NCBI RefSeq assembly: GCF_947500605.1
Contig: NZ_CANMSJ010000006.1
Location: forward strand, 1 to 64,000
Source of the DNA: an uncultured Lacinutrix sp.
GTDB lineage: Bacteria > Bacteroidota > Bacteroidia > Flavobacteriales > Flavobacteriaceae
DNA: 64,000 nucleotides
Direction: 5' to 3'
Shown here: positions 52,334 through 60,410 of the stretch, in pieces
How positions within the stretch are numbered: the stretch's first letter is position 1
How the letters are laid out: each line of letters begins with the position of its first letter
The notes under the pieces: generated by a model
The model's input: the letters and a program-made list of their open reading frames with translations, nothing else
Database searches by the model: none
Told to the model about the DNA's origin: nothing
Made by a program: the position numbers and the translations under genes

Positions 52334-53338
52334 TTATTGAAACATAAAGTTATCGTTAGCAGCTACTCCTTTTAAACATTTTGGTACATTTGGTGCATCT
52401 GTATTACTTGCAACATAATGGTAAACACCATTTGGGAATTCTGTAGTAACGTCTGTAATACCGCCACAATCATCTAAATTTGAAGGTTCAACTTCATATG
52501 CATAAATTGGAAAGCCATCTTTTGCAAAGCCTATTAATTTTGTTCCAGAAACTTGATCTATCAATGTACAAGAAACATCATTTATTCCATTTGAATCTAA
52601 TACTTGATTCATAGTTTCTGCTACAAAATGCCAATGATAATAACCTGCAGGATCATGGTGACCACCACAAGGATCTAATGAAGGTATATTTCCTCCAGCA
52701 CTTCCAGGCATTCCTGGACCATCTACTACAGAAGGAGGATCTCCATTAATTGGAACTCCATCTGTTGAAACACCTATTAACTCAACAGTATCAATATTAT
52801 TATTTGAAGATGCTAATTTTGGTACTGCTGGAATTAAAAAAGTAAGTAACAAGTTGTTGTCTGGAGCTGCTTCTAAACAATATGCGAAATCTGGATTTGT
52901 CTGACCTGAATTGAAATCGTCTATATGAATATCTCCATTATCATCTACAATATCATAACCGTCAGCTTCCATAGCATTAAACAAATCTGCTTTCATTACT
53001 TGAAAACCTGGATTTGTTGTTCCATCATAAATACCTAATCCACCAATTTCATCAATTGTTTCAGGACAATATGGTCCATTTTCAACTGGATTACTAGAAA
53101 AAACCAATTTGTAACAATCTCCTGTTGTACCATCTTCTAAAACACAATCTACTTTAGTATAAGAAACTAATGATGTAGAATTGAAGAAAGATTCTTGAAT
53201 TAATTCTACACTTTCCTCTTCTTCACTATCTGAAGTAGAACTTCCGTCATCATCACTACTGCACGATATGTATGTAAATAGAATAAATATAAAACCAACT
53301 AAGACTGAACTTCTATTAATTATTACACTTTTTTTCAT
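52334..53338 (-). CDS. YHYH-domain lipoprotein E
   Basis: This 334-residue protein has lipobox FTYISCSSDD followed by an acidic linker. YHYH-type elements are DPAGYYHWHFVAET, LIGFAKDGFPIYAYE and VYHYVASNT, so the classic motif has become YHWH and YHYV. An N-terminal domain carries CVLEDGTTGDCYKLV, matching that of YHYH-D. It is the third gene in the operon that begins at 54996. Confidence 0.78.
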   Translation of the reverse strand: MKKSVIINRSSVLVGFIFILFTYISCSSDDDGSSTSDSEEEESVELIQESFFNSTSLVSYTKVDCVLEDGTTGDCYKLVFSSNPVENGPYCPETIDEIGGLGIYDGTTNPGFQVMKADLFNAMEADGYDIVDDNGDIHIDDFNSGQTNPDFAYCLEAAPDNNLLLTFLIPAVPKLASSNNNIDTVELIGVSTDGVPINGDPPSVVDGPGMPGSAGGNIPSLDPCGGHHDPAGYYHWHFVAETMNQVLDSNGINDVSCTLIDQVSGTKLIGFAKDGFPIYAYEVEPSNLDDCGGITDVTTEFPNGVYHYVASNTDAPNVPKCLKGVAANDNFMFQ

Positions 53339-53364
53339 TTTTGTTGTTTTTGTTATTTTAATAA

Positions 53365-53982
53365 TTAATTTTTAATTGATTTCATCTTTAATAATTTAGT
53401 CAATAACCCAATAATTATAAGACCTAATAATATGTAGAACATGTTTAATGAGAAAAAACTTGCTTGGTTTTTAGTTTTAATTACAAACTTATTCTCGTCT
53501 ACTATTAAATTTAAAGTATGATTGTTTTTATCGTTTAAAACAAAATGTTCTTTATTAAAACCTTCTTTTAAAAGTACTAAAGCACTTTGGTTTTTATGAA
53601 TATCTTTAAATGCGCTATTTTTTACAAAAACAGTATTTATTTCTGAAGGAACACCAAACACCTCAAAAACTACTTTTGCTTCGTGACCTAATTTTACAAA
53701 ACCTTTACCTAAAGTAATCTCATGATTTTGGTTAAACTTAATTTCTAGATTATTTTTAATATGCTCAATCACCATTTTTTGAAACTCCTCAGGTGTTTTA
53801 TAAGGAGTTTCAGAAAAATGAGTATTAATTTCTTGTTGAAAAGCAGTTAAAGATGCACTTATTTGTAAAACCCAAACATTATTCTCTTTTTCCACCAACA
53901 TTGTTGTAGAAACATTTGGTTGATGCGCTTTCATAGCAACCGAAGTGAATAGAAATAAAGTAAGTATGATTATCTTTTTCAT
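53365..53982 (-). CDS. DUF6702-like protein, copy 1
   Basis: This 205-residue protein has a signal peptide ending AMKAH, after which comes HQPNVSTTMLVEKENNVWVL. The mature part is beta-rich with a conserved FVKLGHEAKVVFEV segment, parallel to GLKLGNHQTDIKFI in copy 2. The C-terminal helix is FFSLNMFYILLGLIIIGLL. It lies 12 bp after YHYH-D. Confidence 0.72.
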   Translation of the reverse strand: MKKIIILTLFLFTSVAMKAHQPNVSTTMLVEKENNVWVLQISASLTAFQQEINTHFSETPYKTPEEFQKMVIEHIKNNLEIKFNQNHEITLGKGFVKLGHEAKVVFEVFGVPSEINTVFVKNSAFKDIHKNQSALVLLKEGFNKEHFVLNDKNNHTLNLIVDENKFVIKTKNQASFFSLNMFYILLGLIIIGLLTKLLKMKSIKN

Positions 53983-53994
53983 CTGTTTAGATTT

Positions 53995-54996
53995 TTAGTT
54001 TACATATGCTCCATAAATGCAGTCAATAAAATTGTTGTTTCCTGGAGCATCCACATGATAGTGATATCCTCTGGTATCATCTGAATGCCCTCTACAATCA
54101 TCTAAATCTGTTGGCTCATCTCCATTTGCGTCTAATTGTGCATATAAACCATGACCATCTATTGCATAACCAATCATTGCTGCATGATCATCATCTTGAG
54201 TAATTTGAGTAGAAACTCCAGTTGCTGCATGATAATGATAACCTGCGTTTAAATTAATATGTCCTCCAGCATCATCAAAAGGCGCTAATGTATAGGCTCC
54301 TAAAATAGCGTCTGTTGGTGCAGGTGCATCAAATACAACACCATTGAAAGCAAGTCCTCTTTGTGATGGGCCTGTACTTTGTCCTGGAGGTCCACCAGCA
54401 CCTCCAAAAGATATTGGTGTTGTTTGTTTTACTGGTGTAATTGGTATTAAGTACGTTTGTGTTAAATCTGCAACATAAGATGGTAAACATTCTACACAAA
54501 AATTCTCATACTCTGCTCCAACATTTGGATTTGCAGCATTAGCGCAATCGTCTTCTGTTTCTGTAGTATAAATATCTCCATTACCGTCATACATTAACCA
54601 AGTGGAATCATTATAAAATGTTGCCATATTTTCAATAAATGCTCCATCTACGTCATAAACCTGACCATTCTCTAGCCAAATACCACCTGCTGACGCATCA
54701 TCTGAAATATTTTCTGGACACCAAGGACCCATTTCATGATCTGTAGGTGTGCTTGTTGCTATTATTTGATAACAATCTGTATCTGTTCCATCAGATAATG
54801 TGCATGGAACTACAGTTATAGTAACTGCTGATGTATTAGTTAAGAATAAAGATGAATCTACATCTATAACAGTTTCAACCGTAGTATCTGCTTCTGTTGT
54901 TGCATTATCATCATCACTACTACTACAAGCAACAAAACTAATAGCAATAATTGCAAGTGCTATTGTTAATACTTTATTTAAAAATTTGAAATTCAT
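53995..54996 (-). CDS. YHYH-domain lipoprotein D
   Basis: This 333-residue protein has lipobox ISFVACSSSDD. An N-terminal domain has CTLSDGTDTDCYQII, close to YHYH-E. The YHYH domain has AGYHYHAATGVSTQ, MIGYAIDGHGLYA and RGYHYHVDAPG. It is the first gene of a YHYH-DUF6702-YHYH-DUF6702 operon with an ECF-type element 24 bases before the start codon. Confidence 0.82.
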   Translation of the reverse strand: MNFKFLNKVLTIALAIIAISFVACSSSDDDNATTEADTTVETVIDVDSSLFLTNTSAVTITVVPCTLSDGTDTDCYQIIATSTPTDHEMGPWCPENISDDASAGGIWLENGQVYDVDGAFIENMATFYNDSTWLMYDGNGDIYTTETEDDCANAANPNVGAEYENFCVECLPSYVADLTQTYLIPITPVKQTTPISFGGAGGPPGQSTGPSQRGLAFNGVVFDAPAPTDAILGAYTLAPFDDAGGHINLNAGYHYHAATGVSTQITQDDDHAAMIGYAIDGHGLYAQLDANGDEPTDLDDCRGHSDDTRGYHYHVDAPGNNNFIDCIYGAYVN

Positions 54997-55020
54997 AATT
55001 ATATATTTTTTATTTAATTA

Positions 55021-55051
55021 TTTAGATGTGTTAATTGTATAATACTTGTGT
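55021..55051 (-). promoter_or_regulatory. ECF-type promoter element, site 4 (YHYH-D operon)
   Basis: Minus strand ACACAAGTA, 13 bases, ACATCTAAA. It is the most divergent of the seven, but spacing is kept. Confidence 0.65.
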
Positions 55052-55114
55052 AATTCTTTAAAAAAAAGTTAAAATGAAAATTGGCAACGGGTTACAGTAA
55101 TCAACCATTTTTTT

Positions 55115-55373
55115 TTACTTACTTCCTTTACCTTGTAGTTTTGGTACTTTTTTAAATTCATTCTCAGAAATAAAACCATCTTCATTTGTATCTACTTTGT
55201 CAAAATCATTTTTGAAAGTTTTTCATCTGTATCTGCATCCATTTCTTTAATTAACTCACTAAATGTTGGTGATTTTCTTCTTGTATGCTTTGTGATTGCA
55301 CAAAAGAACTCGTAGTCATTAATAATGTTAATCCAAAAACTAATTTTACTGTTATTAAAGTGTTACTTTTTAT
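55115..55373 (-). pseudogene. Decayed EF-hand gene
   Basis: The fragment is clearly homologous to the EF-hand gene at 51208. Matching parts are KLVFGLTLL, SPTFSELIKEMDA, DTNEDGFISENEFKK and a basic tail. It has lost its ATG (ATA at 55373-55371). It is frameshifted after the signal peptide, has an internal deletion between the two EF loops, and then shifts again. The upstream ECF-type element (site 5) is intact. Confidence 0.82.
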
Positions 55374-55390
55374 ATCTAAAATTTTTATTT

Positions 55391-55421
55391 TTTATATGCT
55401 ACCTAAGTAAATAACTTGTGC
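55391..55421 (-). promoter_or_regulatory. ECF-type promoter element, site 5 (before EF-hand pseudogene)
   Basis: Minus strand GCACAAGTT, 13 bases, GCATATAAA. The -10-like half has one change from the consensus. Confidence 0.65.
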
Positions 55422-55447
55422 GGTGTTTTGTTAAATAAAACACACAA

Positions 55448-55480
55448 AAAAAGACCTTTATATAAAATAAAGGTCTTTTA
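55448..55480. terminator. Terminator of the ECF sigma module B
   Basis: GACCTTTAT-ATAAA-ATAAAGGTC is a stem with A and T runs on either side. It follows the Spy-like gene at 55502. Confidence 0.85.
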
Positions 55481-55501
55481 AAATCTTACTGTAAACAATA
55501 G

Positions 55502-55978
55502 CTATTCTGGTCTGTTTGGTCTATCTCCTCTTGGGCCATCTGCTCCAGGTCCATCTGGTCTACGTGCTTTTTTTATAATATTACTAAAACGTTGTTTTTG
55601 CTCTGCATTACATAAATTATAAATACCTCTAAGTCTATTAAAAATAGCTTTTTCCTTTAGTATTTCTTTTTCCGAAATTAATCTTATTAAGCTATCTATT
55701 TCATCTTGGTTAACTTCTGAAGCTGAAATTTTTTGAAACAATTCATCTTTATAAACCTTAACATTATCACCAATATTTTTCATACTGTTGTGATGACTTT
55801 TTTCTACACTTCTAAATTGTTTTAATTGTGTCTCATTTAGCCCTAATGCTTTTACAATAAACTCACCATTTTCTTTTGGCCCTTTATGCTCCGGTCTTCC
55901 TAAATAATTATATAAGAAAAAACCATTCATTATTATTAATACTATAACTAGTATATATAAAACGCTATTTTTTTTCAT
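55502..55978 (-). CDS. Spy/CpxP-like membrane-anchored sensor, module B
   Basis: This 158-residue protein has one N-terminal helix (VLYILVIVLIIMNGFFLYNY), then a charged helical domain (ALGLNETQLKQFRSVEKSHH, CNAEQKQRFSNIIKKARRPD), which resembles Spy/CpxP-type periplasmic metal-sensing proteins. A Gly/Asp/Arg-rich tail follows. It is third in the sigma cluster. Same order as in module A, so it probably feeds the anti-sigma factor. Confidence 0.72.
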   Translation of the reverse strand: MKKNSVLYILVIVLIIMNGFFLYNYLGRPEHKGPKENGEFIVKALGLNETQLKQFRSVEKSHHNSMKNIGDNVKVYKDELFQKISASEVNQDEIDSLIRLISEKEILKEKAIFNRLRGIYNLCNAEQKQRFSNIIKKARRPDGPGADGPRGDRPNRPE

Positions 55979-56050
55979 TGTCTCTTTTATTGCTTTTTAT
56001 GGTTGCACATATTCTTTTTATGCAACAATATTCTTATTATAATCGTCTAA

Positions 56051-56368
56051 TTAATTAAACAGAGAAGACTCTCTATCTGCTGTAATTCCATAATCTGAAG
56101 CAAAACTTGTAATCGACGCTTCATATTTAGAACTCTTTATTTGTTTTACAGCATAAACATTAACAAAAACAACACAAGTTAAAGTTACTAATTGCAATTG
56201 CGGTGTAAACCAACTCCAAATAGATACAGATGCCTTTTTTTCTTTTTCAGCAAATAAACGTTGCATCGTTTTATCCTTAAAAAAAGGAGGCGTTTTTACA
56301 GCTTCTACTGTATTAAATACTTCCAAAGTCTTTTTAACGTTATCTTGTATATTCATATTTGTATTCAT
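56051..56368 (-). CDS. Probable anti-sigma factor, module B
   Basis: This 105-residue protein has an N-terminal cytoplasmic region, one helix (LQLVTLTCVVFVNVYAV, about residues 65-82) and a short outer tail. A second Met at codon 5 is an alternative start. An ECF-type element ends only 11 bases before the first ATG, so the later start gives a more normal leader. It lies 41 bp after the sigma gene. Confidence 0.65.
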   Translation of the reverse strand: MNTNMNIQDNVKKTLEVFNTVEAVKTPPFFKDKTMQRLFAEKEKKASVSIWSWFTPQLQLVTLTCVVFVNVYAVKQIKSSKYEASITSFASDYGITADRESSLFN

Positions 56369-56379
56369 TACTATATTTC

Positions 56380-56410
56380 TTTAGATGCAGGTTTTCTAAA
56401 AAACTTGCGC
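56380..56410 (-). promoter_or_regulatory. ECF-type promoter element, site 6 (anti-sigma gene)
   Basis: Minus strand GCGCAAGTT, 13 bases, GCATCTAAA. The match with site 7 is perfect in both half-sites. It overlaps the last base of the sigma gene's stop codon. Confidence 0.75.
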
Positions 56411-56988
56411 TAATTACTGTTTTTATAAAAATTTTCTAATAATTTTTGCAAGCTTTTTTTAGACCTAAACATTAAAGATTCTATAGAGGATAAACTCTTG
56501 TTTGTAATCTCACTTATCTCTTTATAACTCTTACCATCTATTTTATGAAGTGTAAAGACAACACGTTGTGCTTCTGGTAATTGGTTAATAGCATAAAATA
56601 AAGTTTCGCTTGTTTCCTTATTTTCTAGAACAACTCCAGGATGATTCATCTCTGTAAAGTATGCCGTCTTGTCCATAGGTATGGCATTTCCTGTTATAGT
56701 CTGTAAAAAAGCAAAACGTTTTTTCGTGTTTTTCTTCCTTATAAACTCTAAACACTTATTTGTTGTAATTCTATAAATCCAAGTAGATAGTTTAGAATCA
56801 CCTTTAAACTTATGTATAGAATTAAACACTTCTACAAAAACTTCTTGCGCAATATCCTCGGCATCTTCAGTATTAGGCACAAAAGAAATACAAGTTGCAA
56901 ATACCTTTTGCTGAAAATCATCCAAAAGAGTACTATAAGCGAGCTGGCTTTTATTTATTAATTGTTTTATGAATTCGGTTTCAGTCAA
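56410..56988 (-). CDS. ECF RNA polymerase sigma factor (module B)
   Basis: This 192-residue protein has region 2 with STLLDDFQQKVFATCISFVP, NTEDAEDIAQEVFVEVFNSI and STWIYRITTNKCLEF. Region 4 has INQLPEAQRVVFTLHKIDGK and EISEITNKSLSSIESLMFRS. It is preceded by the ECF-type element that is also found before six other transcription units in the 14 kb downstream, so it most likely recognises that element and activates itself. Confidence 0.92.
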   Translation of the reverse strand: MTETEFIKQLINKSQLAYSTLLDDFQQKVFATCISFVPNTEDAEDIAQEVFVEVFNSIHKFKGDSKLSTWIYRITTNKCLEFIRKKNTKKRFAFLQTITGNAIPMDKTAYFTEMNHPGVVLENKETSETLFYAINQLPEAQRVVFTLHKIDGKSYKEISEITNKSLSSIESLMFRSKKSLQKLLENFYKNSN

Positions 56989-57019
56989 AAAATAGAATTA
57001 GAAAATTATATTAATAGTA

Positions 57020-57050
57020 TTTAGATGCAATAGAAATTAAAAACTTGCGC
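57020..57050 (-). promoter_or_regulatory. ECF-type promoter element, site 7 (sigma gene)
   Basis: Minus strand GCGCAAGTT, 13 bases, GCATCTAAA. It lies 31 bases before the start codon at 56988. This is the reference match for the whole group and suggests autoregulation. Confidence 0.8.
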
Positions 57051-57115
57051 AAAAATATATTTTTTTTGAAAAGATAACACTTTAGTTAAACTCTTCAACT
57101 ATTAAACTTTTAACG

Positions 57116-57123
57116 TACCTTTG
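57116..57123 (+). promoter_or_regulatory. -7 box of the RNA methyltransferase gene
   Basis: TACCTTTG matches TAnnTTTG about 55 bp before the ATG at 57179. No clear -33 TTTG was found. Confidence 0.45.
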
Positions 57124-57178
57124 CATGCTGAATTAAACATCAAAATAACTTGATTTTTAATTGGATTAAATATTGAAA

Positions 57179-58393
57179 ATGAGATTACACAGAAATTTAT
57201 GTTTTGCTACAGTTGATGGATTATTATTAATCTTTAACGAAGGCAACTATGCAGATAAAGTAGTACAACAACTTCTTAAACGAGATAAACGTTGGGGAAG
57301 TAGAGATCGTGGGTTTGTTGCCGAAACAACCTATGATATTGTACGTTGGAAACGTCTATACGCTGAAATTGCAGGCGTAAAAGAACCTTTTTCGCGAGAT
57401 GACATTTGGCGTTTGTTTGCCGTTTGGGCAACATTAAAAGGAATAAAATTACCAGATTGGACTTATTTTGAAGGTACACCAACAAGAAAAATTAAAGGTC
57501 GTTTTGATGAGTTATCTAAAATTAGAAAAATAAAAGAGTCTTTTCCAGATTGGATGGACGAATTAATTGTGTCTGAATTAGGCGAAAAAGTATGGAACAA
57601 AGAAGCAACTGCTCTTAACCAACAAGCCGATGTTATTTTAAGAGTTAACACACTTAAAACTACAAAAGAGCAATTAAAAACAGCTTTATTTGATTTAGAT
57701 GTTGAAACTGAAGAATTAAAAGGACATCCAAGTGCTTTAAAACTTGCTGAGCGCGGAAACGTATTTACTACAGAAGCTTTTAAAAACGGATGGTTTGAAG
57801 TGCAAGATGCATCTTCTCAATTAGTTGCAGAATTTCTTGACGTAAAAGGTGGAATGAAAGTTGTGGATACTTGCGCAGGTGCAGGTGGAAAAACATTACA
57901 TATTGCTGCCTTAATGGAAAACAAAGGTCAGATAATTGCAATGGATATTTATGAGAATAAATTAAAAGAATTAAAACGTCGTGCAAAACGTGCTGGAGCT
58001 CACAACATAGAAATGCGAGTGATAGATTCTACCAAACCAATTAAAAAATTATACGATAAAGCAGATCGCGTTTTAATAGATGCACCTTGTTCTGGATTAG
58101 GCGTTTTACGTAGAAATCCTGATGCAAAATGGAAAATGCAGCCAGAATTTATTGAGAAAATTAAGAAAACACAACAAGAGATTTTAAACTCGTATTCTAG
58201 AATGGTTAAACCTGGAGGAAAGTTAGTTTATGCTACTTGCTCTATTCTACCTTCGGAAAACAACGAACAAGTTGAAAAGTTTTTAGCTTCGGATAATGGG
58301 AAAGATTTCACCTTTGTTAAAGACAAAGTAATTCTATCTCACGAATCTGGTTTCGACGGATTCTATATGGCGCTTTTAGAAAAGAAGTCTTAA
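57179..58393 (+). CDS. RsmB/NOP-family rRNA (cytosine-5) methyltransferase
   Basis: This 404-residue protein starts from the ATG at 57179, two codons after a TTG. SAM-binding region: VVDTCAGAGGKTLHIAALM. Catalytic parts: DAPCSGLGVLRRNPDAKW with the first Cys, and YATCSILPSENNEQVEKFL with the second. An N-terminal RNA-binding region precedes. It methylates a cytosine in rRNA, and the exact position is not clear from sequence alone. It is not a DNA methylase. Confidence 0.92.
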   Translation: MRLHRNLCFATVDGLLLIFNEGNYADKVVQQLLKRDKRWGSRDRGFVAETTYDIVRWKRLYAEIAGVKEPFSRDDIWRLFAVWATLKGIKLPDWTYFEGTPTRKIKGRFDELSKIRKIKESFPDWMDELIVSELGEKVWNKEATALNQQADVILRVNTLKTTKEQLKTALFDLDVETEELKGHPSALKLAERGNVFTTEAFKNGWFEVQDASSQLVAEFLDVKGGMKVVDTCAGAGGKTLHIAALMENKGQIIAMDIYENKLKELKRRAKRAGAHNIEMRVIDSTKPIKKLYDKADRVLIDAPCSGLGVLRRNPDAKWKMQPEFIEKIKKTQQEILNSYSRMVKPGGKLVYATCSILPSENNEQVEKFLASDNGKDFTFVKDKVILSHESGFDGFYMALLEKKS

Positions 58394-58411
58394 AATTAAA
58401 AATTAGTTATC

Positions 58412-60250
58412 ATGAAACACTTTTACCTTACAATAGCTTTTTTACTAACAACATTTGTTGCAATAGCGCAGATTCCTGCTGATTATTACGACAGTGCAAA
58501 TGGCTTAATAGGTTTTACCTTAAAAACAGAATTAAGAGATATTACAGCCAATGGTCATACTGCTAGAACTTACGATCAATTATACGATGGCTCTGGAGTA
58601 AGTGGCTCGCAAGGCTATGTTGATACACATTCCGATGTTAATGTTTCTTCTGGAAACGTATACGAAAACGACGGAACAGTTTTAGATATGTATTCTGAAA
58701 ACCCATTAGGTACAGATCCATACAACTTTACGCATAATGTAGACGAAGGCGGAAATCAAAATGCTGAAGGAGATTGCTATAATAGAGAGCACATAGTTCC
58801 TCAATCCTCTTTTAACAGCGCCTTTCCAATGCAAAGTGATATACATCATGTAATACCAACAGACTGTAGAGTTAATAATTTTAGAAGTAGTTATCCTTTT
58901 GCTAATGTTGCCAATGCAACATGGACTTCTTTAAATGGGTCTAAAAGAGGACCTAGTTCTGCAGCAGGATACAGTGGTGTTGTTTTTGAACCTATAGATG
59001 AGTTTAAAGGAGATATTGCTAGAGCTTTATTATACTTTGCTACACGTTACGAAAACACCATAAATGGTTACACAAGTTTCGATATGTTTAATGGTAGTAA
59101 CGATCAAGTATTTTTTCCTTGGGCAATCGATACATTATTAGACTGGCATAATAACGTCGATCCTGTAGACCAAAGAGAAAGAGATAGAAACAATGCTGCA
59201 TTTAATTTTCAAGGTAATGCAAATCCATTTGTAGATCATCCAGAATATGCAGATTTAATTTGGAATCCAAATCCAGATACGCAAGATCCTACAACACCAA
59301 CAAATTTAGTAGCTTCTAATCCAACTGCTAGTACTGTAGATTTAGCTTGGACAGCCTCAACAGACAATACTGCAGTAACAAACTATGATATATATGTTGA
59401 TGGTGCTTTTTATGTAACAACAAGCTCTAATGCAACTACATTTACGGTTACTGGCTTGAGCTCTGAAACAACTTATACTTTTACCGTTTTAGCAAATGAT
59501 GCTGCAGGTAACACCTCTAGCTTAAGTGCTTCAGCTACTGCTACAACACTTGCAGGAGGATCAACTGGATCAGACTGTGCAAATGAAGATTTCGAAAACA
59601 TTCCTGCTAATGTTGGATCGTATGGCATAAGAACTTGGACAGGAGTAGATGGTATTGCAAATGGTTGGACAGCAACGGATGCAAGAACAGACCAAGCATT
59701 AAATACAAGATCAATCTGTATTAGAAATGGAACTTTAACATCTCCTTCTCTTAGTAACGGTATTGGAAACTTAACAGTAACTACACAATTAGCTTTTGGA
59801 GGTTCTGCAGGAACTTTTGATGTTAAAGTAAATGGAACTTCGGTAGGTTCTATTCCTTATACTGGCGATAATACAACTAGTACAACTACTACTATTTCTA
59901 ATATAAACATAATAGGAAACGTAACAATAGTTTTAGAGAACCAGTCATCTTCCAATAGAGTTAGAATTGATGATTTATCATGGACCTGCTATTCTTCTTT
60001 AAGTGTTAAAGAATTTTCATTAAATGCAATTAAAATATATCCAAATCCTGTTAAAGGAAACCTTTTAAATATTGAAGTAAAAGAAAACACTCGTTTTGAA
60101 ATCTACTCTATATTAGGAAAGAAAATTTTAGAAGGAAACGTTACTCCTACTAACAAAAAAGTAAGTGTATCGAGATTAAATAAAGGTGTTTATATACTAA
60201 AATTAGAAACTCCTAACGGAAGCATTTCAAAGAAATTAGTTAAAGGATAA
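58412..60250 (+). CDS. Secreted endonuclease I family protein with FN3 domain and T9SS tail
   Basis: This 612-residue protein has a signal peptide ending AIAQ. The endonuclease I domain holds CYNREHIVPQSSFNS, HHVIPTDCRVNNFRSSYPFA and later DWHNNVDPVDQRERDRNN. An FN3 domain (PTNLVASNPTASTVDLAWTA) follows, then a lectin-like beta domain, then a type A T9SS sorting domain (IKIYPNPVKGN through KGVYILKLE). It degrades extracellular DNA, probably for nutrients, and is exported by the Por/T9SS pathway. Confidence 0.92.
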   Translation: MKHFYLTIAFLLTTFVAIAQIPADYYDSANGLIGFTLKTELRDITANGHTARTYDQLYDGSGVSGSQGYVDTHSDVNVSSGNVYENDGTVLDMYSENPLGTDPYNFTHNVDEGGNQNAEGDCYNREHIVPQSSFNSAFPMQSDIHHVIPTDCRVNNFRSSYPFANVANATWTSLNGSKRGPSSAAGYSGVVFEPIDEFKGDIARALLYFATRYENTINGYTSFDMFNGSNDQVFFPWAIDTLLDWHNNVDPVDQRERDRNNAAFNFQGNANPFVDHPEYADLIWNPNPDTQDPTTPTNLVASNPTASTVDLAWTASTDNTAVTNYDIYVDGAFYVTTSSNATTFTVTGLSSETTYTFTVLANDAAGNTSSLSASATATTLAGGSTGSDCANEDFENIPANVGSYGIRTWTGVDGIANGWTATDARTDQALNTRSICIRNGTLTSPSLSNGIGNLTVTTQLAFGGSAGTFDVKVNGTSVGSIPYTGDNTTSTTTTISNINIIGNVTIVLENQSSSNRVRIDDLSWTCYSSLSVKEFSLNAIKIYPNPVKGNLLNIEVKENTRFEIYSILGKKILEGNVTPTNKKVSVSRLNKGVYILKLETPNGSISKKLVKG

Positions 60251-60267
60251 TTTTTAATAAATTATAT

Positions 60268-60302
60268 AAAAAAAGCGATTCTAAACGAATCGCTTTTTTT
60301 TT
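60268..60302 (+). terminator. Terminator after the endonuclease gene
   Basis: GCGATTC-TAAAC-GAATCGC is a perfect stem flanked by A run and followed by a T run. Confidence 0.88.
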
Positions 60303-60344
60303 GGTTAATAACCACGTGAATAACTATAAAATTAAGTCACTTTT

Positions 60345-60379
60345 TTAGTTAAAAAATCTAACTAAAAAACCTAAATTTG
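60345..60379 (+). promoter_or_regulatory. purL promoter region with inverted repeat
   Basis: TAAATTTG (60372-60379) is a -7 box. TTAGTTA and TAACTAA (60345-60365) form an inverted repeat over the -33 position, a possible operator site. The regulator is unknown. Confidence 0.45.
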
Positions 60380-60410
60380 TGTTTTTAAAAACAACTCAAA
60401 CAACTATAAA

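Noticed and set aside
57020-57050. Reading the TTTAGATGC and AACTTGCGC repeats as + strand motifs for the RNA methyltransferase gene
   Set aside because: Six of seven copies are only upstream of minus-strand genes, and the half-sites resemble -35/-10 elements only on the minus strand.
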